Positions 7,471-18,365 of a DNA stretch of 20,110 bases are shown here, one piece after another. The DNA comes from Pelargonium nanum (lineage: Eukaryota > Streptophyta > Magnoliopsida > Geraniales > Geraniaceae): positions 1 to 20,110 of the forward strand of contig JAYMTF010002007.1 in assembly GCA_036897485.1 (NCBI GenBank), read 5' to 3'. The first letter of the stretch is position 1. Every line of letters begins with the position of its first letter. The position numbers were made by a program, and so were the translations under genes. The notes beneath the pieces were generated by a model. That model saw only the letters and a list, made by a program, of their open reading frames with translations. It was not told the origin of the DNA and ran no database searches.

Positions 7471-10400
7471 ATGATATTCGAACGGACGACGACGATTGAA
7501 ATGCCGAACCTGAAGCGGTGCAAGGTTGAAGAAACGCTGTGCGAAGAGAATGCGTGTTCGGCTAATCGGAAGAAACAGAAGGTGAGTGGATGTCAAGTTA
7601 ACGGAGCGCGTGTTGAGGTTGAAGATCTCAGCAGTGAGGCCGAGTCCAATTCGAAGGGACTGGAGAGTCGGGGAGCATTGAATCGGAGATCAGAGGGCTT
7701 TTGTCCTCCACCTTTGAGGAGGTCAACGCGAGGGCGCGTTCAAATGCTTCCTTCCAGGTTCAGTGACTCTGTTATTGATGTTTGGAAGAATCAAGACTCT
7801 AAATCTGGTGAGATGGATTCGAGCTTCCAAAATGACAAATGTGAAGCAGTAGATAAAGGAGGACTTAGTAGTGAGAAGTTTAGGTGTTTTAGTGAAAATT
7901 CGAAGTTGTATCCTATCTGTAAAAAAGAAGAGGAAGGTGAGGTAGGCTGTATAGGGTTAGACGATACTGGATGTAAAAAGGATTTGAAACTGGGCAGTTG
8001 TGTAACAACAAAAACTGTGGAATATTTGTCGAAATCTAATTTACAGGGTGAGGAGAATTTGAATAAAGAGAAAGCTAGAACTGTGAAGAAGAATAACTAT
8101 GAGCTACAAGACTTTACTTTTGGCGATATTGTTTGGGCAAAATGTGGGAAGAGGTACCCTGCTTGGCCAGCTGTTGTGATTGATCCCATTTTGCAAGCTC
8201 CTGAAACAGTCCTTAAATGTTGTGTTCCTAATGCTATGTGTGTGATGTTTTATGGGTACTCTAAAAATGGAAAGCAAAGGGTAATCTCTCTCCTTTCCTT
8301 GTTTAATTTTAAGGTTTAATTTCTGGCCATGATTTTAGTTCTTTAATTTTTACTTGAATGAATGGTGAATTGCAGGATTATGCATGGGTGAAAAAGGGAA
8401 TGATATTCCCTTTCCAAGAGCACTTGGACAGGTTTGTTGTCAACCATAATTAGTTGATGTTACAATAAACTGGTAGAGAAACTTCTGATTTTTATGCTCT
8501 GAAAATTCTCTATTTAGATTTAATGGGCAGACCCAGTTGCATGGTAGCAAGCCAAGTGATTTTCGGATGGCAATTGAGGAGGCAATTTTAGCAGAAAATG
8601 GATATTTAGAGGCAAGCAATGGGACAGATCAAGTAGCTTATTTAGAAGCTAGTCCCAGAGGAACTGAAGATGATGGTAGTCTAAATCAGGATGGTGAATA
8701 TTATTCTGAGAACCAGGCAAGTTTGTATGAAGCCTACTTTCTTGTATTGAGTGCATGACCTGAATTTACGGTAGCTTGAGAAATTATGGTGTAGCTTAGC
8801 TACAAAAAAAGGGACTATTGGACTTCAGCCATCTTAACATGGTTGAGTTGGGGAAAATTTCATTTTTGAAGAAGATAACTAGCATATTTCTAATTGCTGT
8901 TTGATTCTTTCTGCTGACTATTGAAACTGTGGTTAATGGCTAAAGGCTTGGAAAGATAGCTAGCATATTTCTAATTGTTGTTTGATTCTTTCTGCTGACA
9001 AAAGAAACTGTGGTTGAAGGCTAAAGCTTGAAAAGATGTTATTGCCTTCGTTACCTTTTATATGGTTGGTGTACCTAGCAATGCTTACTTATTAGCTTAG
9101 AAACTTAGTACTATTACCCTGAAGTGGCTTATCCTGGGATCAAATTCAGGACATGAATAATTTACAGGTCGTAAAGTTGGCTCGGTGGATTGCTTTGAGT
9201 TTCCTCATTGGCATGCCACTGGTTGCATTTGTTTAATGTTTCCCTTATTATTGAGGTAGCAGAGTCAGTTACTATTTGCTTATTATTGGATGAATTAAGT
9301 GTATGATGTCCTCTGAATTTTATTTTATTGATTTTCAGTCTCTATGTGTGCTCTTCTAGTAGTGATTCAAAAAGTCAAGATTTTGTATACCATTTACTTT
9401 CTAAATTTGAAGCTTATCTTCTATTAGAATTACATATGAGATTAATATATGCAGACATACATGGAAATTGTAAGGCAAATCCAGTTTTGGGACCTCTCTT
9501 TTTAATTTCTGGCAGGTGACTGCAGTTTCATGTTTGCATGCAGATCTTAATATTTACATCTTACATTTAGAATATGTTGAATTCCTAACATTACTTTCAA
9601 CCGTTGTAACCCTACACAACAATGTAACTCTTTTTGCTGCTTGTGGCGGTACACTTCAGAGCCAAAACCTATTATCCCATGTATACTTTACCATTTTTAC
9701 CATCATTTGAAATTTGATTAAACATTCTGTCAGTTCTGTCCCACATCTGGCATATTTTGGCTTCAATGTTATAGTTTCTGTTCATTCAGTTTTGGGTGTC
9801 ATATATAAAATCTACCCAGTTCATGTAATTAGTTAATTTTAAAGAAGGGTGATTCATTTATAGAGCTCATATATTAATTGTGCAGGAAACATGTGATATG
9901 GACAAACAGGTCTGTGATGGCTGTCACTTACTAATGCCATGCAAGACAATGAAGAAAATCAAGGGATCATCTGTTAAGAATGAGGTTCTATGTAAAACTT
10001 GCACAAAGGTTCGTAAAAAAATGCCTTATCTTGGAGTATCCATTTTAACAACTTTATCTTCAATTTCTAACTGATCTTCTCTGTCATTATACTTAGTTAC
10101 GAAAATGTAAGCAATATTGTGGCATATGCAAGGTGGTTTGGCACCATGGAAATGAAGGGAATTGGGTGAGGTCATCTGCCATATGAATTAAGTTTATAAT
10201 TATTTTGTTCTATGACAAATAAACAAAAGTTGAGATATCGACACTGTGGATTAGGTATGTTGTGATGCCTGCAATGTTTGGGTGCACGCTGAATGCGACA
10301 AAATTTCTAGCAAACTTTTCGAGGTGTGACTGTCAGACTTATTCTGTTATTTTAATGATTTCCATTTCTCTTGTATGCTTATATTATTTAAGTTCATTAA

Positions 10401-13400
10401 GGGAAAGCCTGACTGAAATAATTGTGTTTTGAAGGATCTGGTGCATACCAATTATTATTGCCCCGACTGCAGAGCAAGTTCTAATTTAGAACCCACTAAA
10501 CCACAGAACTGCAAGTTAAAAGTCAAGTATGTTGCACTAATGTCATCTTGTTTTAGCAGTGTGTATTTGGCTTTATTCATCAGTATGATCCTTAAAAGTC
10601 TATAACCTAATGATGTTAGAATTATTTGAAACAGATCATCAGATAACAGTGGAAATACTATGCCACCTGATGAGGTCACTGTAACGTGCAATGGCATGGA
10701 AGGGATATATATTTCAAAACTTCATCTGTAAGCCCTTAATGCCTTCATCATTACAATTATTAAGTATGAAAAGCTATGTATAACTATTGTTGGAAGTGCT
10801 CACTCTGACCTCTCTCATGCTTATGCTGTCCCCTTCTGACTTGTTTCTCTGTCTAAATTTAATCTTATCTGTATTTACTAGTTCAACGGAGTTTATTAAG
10901 CTGTCTTCATTTCCTTTCTGTTATAGGATCATGTGCAAGTGCAGTACTTGTGGGTCAAGGAAGCAGACACCTAGTGAATGGGAGCGACACACAGGATGCA
11001 GAGCCAAAAAATGGAAGTACAGTGTTAAAGTGAAGGACACAACTATAACTTTGGAAAAATGGGTGTGTTCCAGTTCCTTCTTTACTATGTCACATGGCAA
11101 ATTGGTTAATAAAACTTGTTACCTATAGTAGACTATGGATGATGGAATCTGATTGGTGTAGACTTGTAGAGTTTCCTGCTCAAACTTGTGGTAGCACCTT
11201 CTTGGTGATTTGTGGATGAAAAGCCTATAGCATCCAGTGTTACTGTATCTGTTTCACTTAGTGTCCTAATCATTATGCCATTGGTGGGAAGTAATTGCTA
11301 GATCTGATATCAAGGACTGGCTGTTACCTTTATGTTGTGAAGGCATTTTGTTCATCCCGTGCTTTTTTTTCCTACAATCTGGTTTCCAGAACTATTCTCT
11401 TGTATATCAGAGATAAATTGCAATCTTGCAGCACCCTGATTCTGTTTCATTTCTGATTTAGTATATCATTTCTTTAGTATTAGCACTTCGACAAATAATT
11501 CTAAATTCTTTGTTTGAGATTGTAACTTTGCTGCGATTGGTTTCCTGTCATATTAAATTGCTTTTGGAGCACTACTATAAGTAATTTTAGATCTCTAATA
11601 AGTTATTTAGCTCTTAATTAAGCTATATGGTCAGAACTAATATATGTTTCATTGATTAGAAGGACTCCCTTTTATGTTTTTATAGTTGAAGTTAATGCAT
11701 TTAGAGGCATGTTTAGAAACTTTTAATTAAAATTGAAAAGGATACAGATTGCAGAGAACATTGCAGATCGTGTAGATCCTATTGCTCTGAAGCTGGACAA
11801 ACCCCAATTATTTGATTATTTGCTAGGTAATTGTTTTCATTGAAGCATTATAGCAATTAAATTTGTTGTACTTAACTTTTTGTGGTATGGAACTTGTAGC
11901 AACAAGGCCTTATGTAGGTTCAATTGTTACTGATGAAGTGACTTATGTCACTCTTGTTGTCATTGAAACAGAGAAGTATGAACCTGTAAATGTAAAGTGG
12001 ACTACAGAAAGATGTGCCGTTTGTAGATGGGTTGAAGATTGGGATTACAACAAAATTATCATATGCATAAGGTTTTCTTGGTTTCTTTTTTCCATCTCAG
12101 TGTGTGTGTGTGTATATATTGGTTTTATCAAAGTTCATTTGGTGTGGGTTATTGGATCTTATGTACTCTTATAGTATGAAAAATATATTTTGGTTGCTAC
12201 AGGTGTCAAATCGCTGTCCATCAAGAATGCTATGGGACATCACATGTTCAAGATTTTACTTCATGGGTTTGCAGGGCATGTGAGACACATGTAGAAAGGG
12301 ACTGTTGCTTGTGTCCTGTGAAAGGTATGTCATAAAAACTATGTTTGGATTATTAGCATTTATACTTTTTGTTTGTTTGGTATTTTATGTTGTGTAGTAT
12401 TGCTAGTGCAATTTTTTTTTTGTTTTCTGCAACTTACTATCCTGCTGAATATTATGCTGTTACTTAAACTTTTTTTTTTTTCATTTACAGACTTTCTTTC
12501 ACATGAATTTTTTTCCTTTTGCTTTTTGTAATAAAAATTTGATTATGAGTACTTAAATATTTGTGGACTTGTAGTGATCAAGAACACTAAATTGGATTTT
12601 CTTATTTTATTTACGGACATTTGATTTATCTTTATATCTGTTATCTGTGTGTTTTTAATTTCTTTGTACTTACTATTTACTTCTACTGCTTGTTTAGGAG
12701 GTGCTATGAAGCCAGCTGATGTGGAGCCACTATGGGTTCACGTTACTTGTGCTTGGTTTAGACCAGAAATTGCTTTTGTAAATCATGAGAAAATGGAACC
12801 TGCTACTGGTCTCCTCAGAATTCCACCAACTTCATTTATTAAGGTAAAAGTTCTGTTCTGAAAAGGCATTGTGTGAGCATTCATTTTCTTGTGGTTCAGG
12901 CATATCCTACGTTGTGCTTTTGGAAATGGACTGAAGGTTATGTTTAATCAATAACTGCAGCCAGCAGTAGAAATTGCTTTAACTGTTTTCATTTTAATAT
13001 CTGTAAGGTGACCTTGTATCATTGTGGCTCATAGAGTTGCAATTTACTTCCTATGTCCCACAAGTATCCACTATACTAAATATAGATATCCCACTTTAGG
13101 TGTCCATTTCCTAATTATAACTTGTAGTTAGCTGTTCAATACTATCTTTTATACCAGTTAGCTATAACAACTTTGTGTTTGATACAAAGGTAACTTTGTG
13201 TTTGATTCAAAGGTACAGTGGAAGTCCATCATTCACAAAGTTGTCCTTCTAATGTTTGCATAAAGTCAAATAGGTCATTTATTGTTGGACTGGGTTTTTA
13301 TAGTTAACACTTAACATGGATCCTAATTGCACTTATTTACATGCTTGGACTACAGAAATGCGTAATCTGCAAGCAAGTTCATGGTTCCTGCACACAGTGC

Positions 13401-16400
13401 TGCAAGTGTGCTACTTATTTTCATGCAATGTGTGCATCAAGAGCTGGATACAGCATGGAAGTAAGTTCTCTCAGACTTTTGTTTGTAGAAGAATTCTTGA
13501 TGATTGCCATTTCATATAGCTTTCTTTATTGAAGCATCTGTCTGGGATTAACTAGTTTCTGCATAGTTTACTCCTTTTGTGTTTCTGTGATGTCTTCTTT
13601 TTCATATATGCAATTTTTTAATGAGGATGGAGCAATGGAACTTATAAGTGACTTTCTTTATTCATTTCAGCTGCATTGTGAGGAGAAGAATGGTAAACTA
13701 ATTACCAAGAAGCTAATATATTGTGCTGTTCACAGGTTAGAATTATATTGTATACCTTTTTTTAGTTCATGTTTCTCTGCGAATAGCACATTATAATCCA
13801 TATTTTTATCCTCTCTATGGTGAAACACAAGAAAAATATTAAAGCAATCCCAAGGATCTCATATTCACAATATGTCGTACTAATTTCTGTTACTGTTTTT
13901 GGTGGCTGATGTACTGCCCATTCTCTCTCTCTCTCTCTCTTGCATGCGGGGGATTCATTTGTACTATAGTCAACAAAACTTCCAACATAGGAAGCAAATA
14001 TACAATCTTTTCACTTCTTATTTGCTTATCCCCCTTCTAGGCCTGAGTTATGGTGAATGTCTTTGTTTGACTTTTGCAATGTTTAGTGTGTTGTGTCAAT
14101 GTAGGTTTCTTAGGCATCTCCTTCAGAGTTTGAACGAGTTATTGATGCATTGTTTTTGTGTTCTTAAATTTGTATGCTTTAATTCTGTTCACCTCATAAG
14201 AGTTTTAGAAATCAAGATAGGTGCATGCAATTGCAATATGTTATGAACTTATGGCCCCAATAAAATTGATAAGGAAATCTGAACTGAATTCTGCCTTCTG
14301 ATTTCAATCAGTGTTAGTAACTTGATTTGACTTCCTTCTTTCCATGCTTGAGTGCTTTTATTTCTTAGAAACTCTATACTTGACATTTCATTTGTCTACC
14401 TGATTACTTCCACTTTGAGAATTGTGGGATATTGGTGATGAGTACTCAATATTTTCATCACTTTTTTACATATCCTTCTTTCTATTATATGATTTTGCTT
14501 AGTCCGGGATCTATTTCAATTTCTTTCCTTCTTTCTTCACCAACATGCATTGTATTTGTTGCTTACTTTGAGTTTTCTTACCTTGTTTCTTGTGCAGAGC
14601 CCCAAACCCAGATGCTGTTTTAGGCTTACATACCCCTTCTGCTGTTTTCTCCGCCAAAAGCTTGCTCCAAAAGCAGAAGGGAGGGTTCAGGGGTTCAAGG
14701 CTGGTTTCATCTAACAGAGTAGAAGCGCCCGAATCCTTAACCATAGAAGCTAGTGAATTTGAGTCACTCTCAGATGCAAGATGTCGCACATTTAAAAGAT
14801 CAAACAAGGTAGTCTTTGCATATCAATGGCATTCATCATCTTCTTCTCCCTAAATGGTGTTAGTTTTGTTTGATTATTTTTGTCCTGCAAAAGCTCAAAT
14901 TCTTGTTTTTGAAGGCCAGATGCAGCTACATCTCTATTTTTTTTATAGCTCAACTGCACTATCTGTTTGGTAAACTCTCACTTCTGTATTTGATTTTATA
15001 TATCTTAGAGGGTTCAAAAGGAGGCTATATTTCACCGTCTGATGGGGCCGCGCTGCCATTCTTTGGATGACATAGACAGCTTGAGCACCTACAGAGTAAT
15101 TATCTTGTCTTTGTAATTATGTTTCCTTTTTGCGTTTCAAATATTAAAATTCAGTTTCAAGATTGTACAAGCTTTTGGTCATGTATTAGTTTTCTTCTTT
15201 TTGGTATGCCAATTAAATAAGAACACCTTTTATCAATAGGAGTCCACGGATCCTAAGAAATTTGATTCATTCAAAGAACGACTCCATCACTTGCAGGTAA
15301 ACCATCTTTTCGTGTGCCCATGTAGTTTCTTGATATAATTTTATAATGTTATTAATTCTTATTAATGGATTCAGATAACTGAAAAACATAGAATATGTTT
15401 TGGAAAATCTGGAATACATGGATGGGGTCTCTTCGCCCGCCGGAAAATCCAAGAAGGAGAGATGGTATATCCCTAGCATCTATTTCTAATATTAATTATT
15501 TTTAAATTTATAATTCCTGTTTTTGGATTGACTACAAACCCTAGTGTGTATGCTTAGATTGATTAGCTTCTTGGTAGTGCACACCAGTTGAGTGTGCATT
15601 TTGTATGTCCTGTATCAGAAACTTTTTTATTGTAACTTCTTTGAAAGCATAAATCAATTTTTGAAATACGCCGTGCCCGTGCTCAATCTAGTGGTATTTT
15701 TATGGGCATTTCTTTATAGCTGTATATGTGTGTGTAGACATAAATATCTATTTATTTTTAACGTAGTTGGAATAGTTCTTTCTTGTCTGTGACGAGTCCA
15801 TTTTGAGCATTTTTTCCTCATTTGTTCTATGGAATGTCTTTCTCCAGGTTATTGAGTATCGTGGCGAGCAGGTGAGGAGCAGTGTTGCAAATCTGAGGGA
15901 GGCACGATATCGCTTAGAAGGAAAAGATTGTTACGTAAGTTTCTAAGTATTATTTTGTGCATGCAAGATGCATTTGCATTGTTTCACAATACTTCTGGCA
16001 TTTAGCAACATTGGTAATATTGAGCTTGTGAAATCAACCATTAAGTTCAGTTTGATGTTATCAAGAACACGTGTTTCACCTATATTATTTCCCTGGCTTG
16101 ACACATTCTGGCATTTTGAAAATATACCAAGCTAAATGTCAATAATGATAAAAATAAAAGAAACATATAACATTATACCACGTTAGGCAGTAGAGTAAAT
16201 CTTCTCTCTGACCCTCTTGCTTTTGGCAAGATCCATGTTATTTGTTTTTAAGTGTCGTATGGTTTATTTATGATTGTTGCTGCTTTTGTTTTGTCCCTCG
16301 AATGATGTACTTAAAGGTCAATGAAATATGTGCAGTTGTTTAAGATCAGCGAGGAGGTAGTGATTGATGCCACCAATAAAGGAAACATGGCGCGTTTGAT

Positions 16401-17045
16401 AAACCATTCGGTAAGTTATTGTCGTAGTGATAGCCCAAAATAGGTTTTTATTATTGAAAATACATTTTTTCTCAAACTGAGTGAATACCTTCTTTGTCAA
16501 AATAGTCCTACTTAGAGCAGATGTGAGGTCCCTAGCTAATCAATACATATGATATGGGCCTCTTCACTCATTGCCAATTGGTTTTGAGTTATTCCCACCC
16601 GCCCCCTCTTATTTGACACTTGTGATTCTTTGTGTATCTTTCGTATACAAGTTGGTATCTAATTTATAGAGAAGTACATCTTTTACATGTTTGGTTTAAG
16701 GTGATTGTAAACATTCAAAATTTTACATTACGCTGCAGTGCAAGCCAAACTGCTATGCAAGGATTATGAGTGTGGGTGATGACAGTCGGATAGTTCTGAT
16801 TGCCAAGACAGATGTTGGTGCTGGCCAAGAGCTAACGTATGATTCTCTCTCTCTCTCATGGCTGAACATGTGTGCATACAAGTTGATTTCCACTGGATAT
16901 ATGCCATTTAGTTTTGGTAAACCATTGTTGTGACATTTCTATTTTTCTTTATAGGTATGATTATTTATTCGACCCCGATGAGCATGATGAGTCAAAGGTT
17001 CCTTGCTTATGCGGAGCTGTCGACTGCAGGAAATTCATGAATTAA
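7471..17045 (+). CDS. ATX3: Histone-lysine N-methyltransferase, ATX3-type (Trithorax group), complete
   Basis: A chromatin enzyme of the plant ATX3/4/5 class, which places methyl groups on histone H3 lysine 4 in the nucleus (family knowledge). Splicing 23 exons by eye gives one frame of 1019 codons plus TAA, close to the roughly 1020 residues usual for ATX3. Order: basic N-terminus with LKRCK and RKKQK; a conserved [19 protein letters not shown] block (83-101); PWWP (about 215-300); PHD finger (404-454); TDBD-like segment (about 490-545); extended PHD (590-754); SET (about 879-995) with GWG, NHSC and YDY; post-SET (C1007, C1009, C1014). FYR domains of ATX1/2 are absent. [24 protein letters not shown] and LEKWIAE fit ATX3 better than ATX4/5 as I remember them. 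The ATG follows an in-frame TAG at 7465; Met11 (7501) is an alternative start. All core SET and zinc-binding residues I checked are present. Confidence 0.93.
8113..8551 (+). other. ATX3: PWWP domain of the ATX3-like protein
   Basis: Encoded across exons 1-3, residues about 215-300. [20 protein letters not shown] carries the PWWP signature as PAWP, followed by CVMFYGY and [17 protein letters not shown] domains bind methylated histone tails and DNA. The FGDIVWAK aromatic cage region is intact. Confidence 0.9.
8717..9885 (+). other. Intron 3 with a GC-AG splice pair
   Basis: The donor is CAG|GCAAGT and the acceptor TTGTGCAG|G. Only this cut joins SENQ to ETCDMDKQ in phase 0; reading through gives a stop 14 codons on. 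Apart from the C at +2 the donor matches the consensus fully, as is typical of GC-AG introns. At 1169 bp it is the longest intron of the gene and contains an 81-bp tandem duplication. Confidence 0.8.
8872..9033. repeat. Two-copy tandem duplication, 81-bp unit, inside intron 3
   Basis: 8872-8952 and 8953-9033 align along their whole length at roughly 90% identity. Shared landmarks are CTAGCATATTTCTAATTG, TTTGATTCTTTCTGCTGAC, GAAACTGTGGTT and GGCTAAAG. A few substitutions show it is not very recent. Confidence 0.8.
10118..10470 (+). other. ATX3: PHD finger of the ATX3-like protein
   Basis: Split over exons 5-7, residues 404-454. Zinc ligands C404-x2-C407, C422-x2-C425, H430, C433 and C451-x2-C454 (Cys4-His-Cys3) with the W428 common in such fingers. 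The adjoining [11 protein letters not shown] is typical of ATX proteins. Fingers of this type read the histone H3 tail. Confidence 0.88.
12013..13733 (+). other. ATX3: Extended PHD (ePHD) module of the ATX3-like protein
   Basis: Residues 590-754 over exons 11-15: C590-x2-C593, C607-x2-C610, H615, C618, then the linker with [10 protein letters not shown] (H664, C667) and a second finger C700-x2-C703, C713/C716, H721, C724, ending C751-x2-H754. This is the AF10/MLL-like Zn-knuckle plus atypical PHD arrangement. Position 608 is Ile where I expect Asn (IICNRC). Confidence 0.88.
13169..13214. repeat. Two-copy 23-bp tandem repeat in intron 13
   Basis: 13169-13191 and 13192-13214 differ at one base. 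Each unit contains CTTTGT and ACAAAG or TCAAAG halves and could fold on itself. It is intronic, with no known role. Confidence 0.75.
13923..13940. repeat. (CT)9 microsatellite in intron 15
   Basis: Nine uninterrupted CT units. A shorter CT run sits in the last intron at about 16844-16857. Confidence 0.85.
15390..17042 (+). other. ATX3: SET and post-SET catalytic region of the ATX3-like protein
   Basis: Residues about 879-1019 over exons 19-23. [12 protein letters not shown] gives the SAM-binding GWG; EYRGEQV, then RLINHS joined across an intron to CKPNCYARI, gives the NHSCxPN motif; ELTYDYLF supplies the catalytic Tyr region; the post-SET Cys C1007, C1009 and C1014 end in RKFMN, the usual ATX terminus. 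All catalytic landmarks are intact, so activity is expected. Confidence 0.92.
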
Positions 17046-17220
17046 GTTAAAACAATTCATATTTCTCATTCGATCTTTCAGGAAGTAGTCCTGACCTGAC
17101 CCCTCCTAATGCGGCGGATATCTCACAATTTTTCATGTGAGCTTGTCATTCTTTGTTCACACCTAATTGTTTCCCAATGTTGCTGTTGCAATAAGATGTA
17201 CAAAAAAGAAAAGAAAAGGA
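17046..17220 (+). terminator. Probable 3' UTR and polyadenylation region of the ATX3-like gene
   Basis: The sequence after the stop is T-rich. A near-canonical AATAAG at 17190-17195 is followed by an A-rich stretch (17201-17219) and a TG/T-rich region, a plausible plant poly(A) site. The exact cleavage point cannot be read from sequence. Confidence 0.3.
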
Positions 17221-18266
17221 ACCCTCTCTCGCATTATTTGTAATTAGTAGGGCAGTCTTCAATATTGATGTATAATTGACATGTTAAATGCAATGACAAA
17301 TTTATTTTTTCGAAGCAAAATGCAATGACAATTATTCAATAGCTGTTTTCAGTGAAACTAACTAATTTATTTTACTTTTTTTACGAAATGAACACTCATT
17401 TTGAAACCGGTTCTCTGTTGTTTGGCGCCGGTAACTCACGTGCTTCTTCACAAATAACAGAATGTCATCATTGTGAACAGTAAAGTGAAGCAATAATCCA
17501 TATTTTACCAAAACTACTAAAATGTGAAAATAAAATGAGTAAAATAAAAGGATATAAGATAAATATATAATTGTTTGGTGTAAAATAGGAGTTTAAACAC
17601 GTGAGTTTAGAAAAAGAATAAGATAAAATACATATAATTGTTTGACGTAGAATAGGAGTTCAAACAAGTCATAAATAACTTTTTAAGATCATATAGTATG
17701 CTATAGTATACTGTTCATAATCACACGTAATGTCTTAAAAATATCCAAAAAATTGTCTCCAATTCACTACAAAGATGTTTATATAGAGGAACTAAACAAA
17801 TACTTAGTACTCATCCTAAATACAGAGATGCCAAACAAAGCTATGGCCATGCTTGGAAGCAACACCAAAATTTAAATGTATACGAAGTGAGCCAAGCCAA
17901 CAGAGTAAATAAGATAAATGGAACAAATAGAAAAGTAGAAATAAGGAGTGGAGGTTGACATTTAATCATTCATTTGAAGTTAGTACATTACAATTGATTC
18001 AAATCTAGTGTGTATTGTGTAAATTGAAGAGTTGAAATAGTAAGTTCACTATATTGATAAAAATATTTATTTAATAAAAAGTTTTTTCTTATTCAAAAAT
18101 GATACTTGGATCAGCCCGGCCCATGCAGGTTCAACGAAATGCCGACCCAATTCCATTTTGAATGATTTAACGAATTTTATCTTTATGGTTAGACATTTTT
18201 CCCGCTATATATATTTTTTCTTTTTCAAAATCATACAAGATGTTTCCATTTGTTTGAATCACGGTG
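17221..18266. other. Intergenic spacer between the ATX3-like and F-box genes
   Basis: AT-rich, with no gene seen. It holds a TTTGGCGCC at 17421-17429 (E2F-like), a G-box core CACGTG at 17598-17603 inside a duplicated segment, and a T-rich stretch with CTATATATA at 18203-18211. Confidence 0.4.
17554..17669. repeat. Diverged direct repeat, unit about 50 bp
   Basis: 17554-17602 and 17618-17669 share ATAAGATAAA, ATATAATTGTTTG, AATAGGAGTT and AAACA in the same order, with scattered differences and a 15-bp spacer. It could be a local duplication or part of an unrecognised element. Confidence 0.6.
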
Positions 18267-18365
18267 TTTGGCGCGTCTATAAAAAGGCAGTGCCATCTCT
18301 GAAAACTGTTTCTGTTCATTGAAGCTTACCTGCAATTTTCTCAGAGACACAGATCGAAGCAGAAA
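18267..18365 (+). promoter_or_regulatory. Core promoter and short leader of the F-box gene
   Basis: TATAAAAA at 18278-18285 is a strong TATA box, placing the start of transcription near 18310 and leaving a leader of about 55 nt to the ATG at 18366 with no upstream ATG in it. Overlapping TTTGGCGC (18267-18274) matches the E2F site TTTSSCGC and ends 3 bp before the TATA box. Confidence 0.6.

Larger units (their letters stand above)
7471..17045 (+). other. ATX3: Exon map of the ATX3-like coding region (23 coding exons)
   Basis: Exons by eye: 7471-8280, 8376-8431, 8518-8716, 9886-10008, 10097-10165, 10255-10323, 10435-10526, 10635-10727, 10927-11062, 11748-11826, 11972-12071, 12203-12324, 12698-12843, 13356-13460, 13671-13735, 14598-14808, 15009-15095, 15240-15296, 15375-15464, 15848-15934, 16336-16410, 16739-16836, 16955-17045. 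They total 3060 nt, an exact multiple of three. Every junction keeps phase and joins conserved protein sequence. All introns are GT-AG except the third, GC-AG. Exon 10 (11748-11826) falls in the least conserved stretch and its acceptor is the least certain. Larger introns (8717-9885, 11063-11747, 12844-13355, 13736-14597, 15935-16335) hold no gene that I can see. Confidence 0.85.

Noticed and set aside
11863..12174. 103-codon frame as a separate gene
   Set aside because: Its conserved middle is exon 11 of the ATX3-like gene; the rest is read-through into introns.
13899..14246. 115-codon frame in intron 15
   Set aside because: It starts with a non-ATG codon, contains the CT microsatellite, has no domain and lies wholly inside an intron.
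14511..14807. 98-codon minus-strand frame
   Set aside because: It is antisense to exon 16 of the ATX3-like gene (14598-14808), whose frame is conserved; shadow frame.
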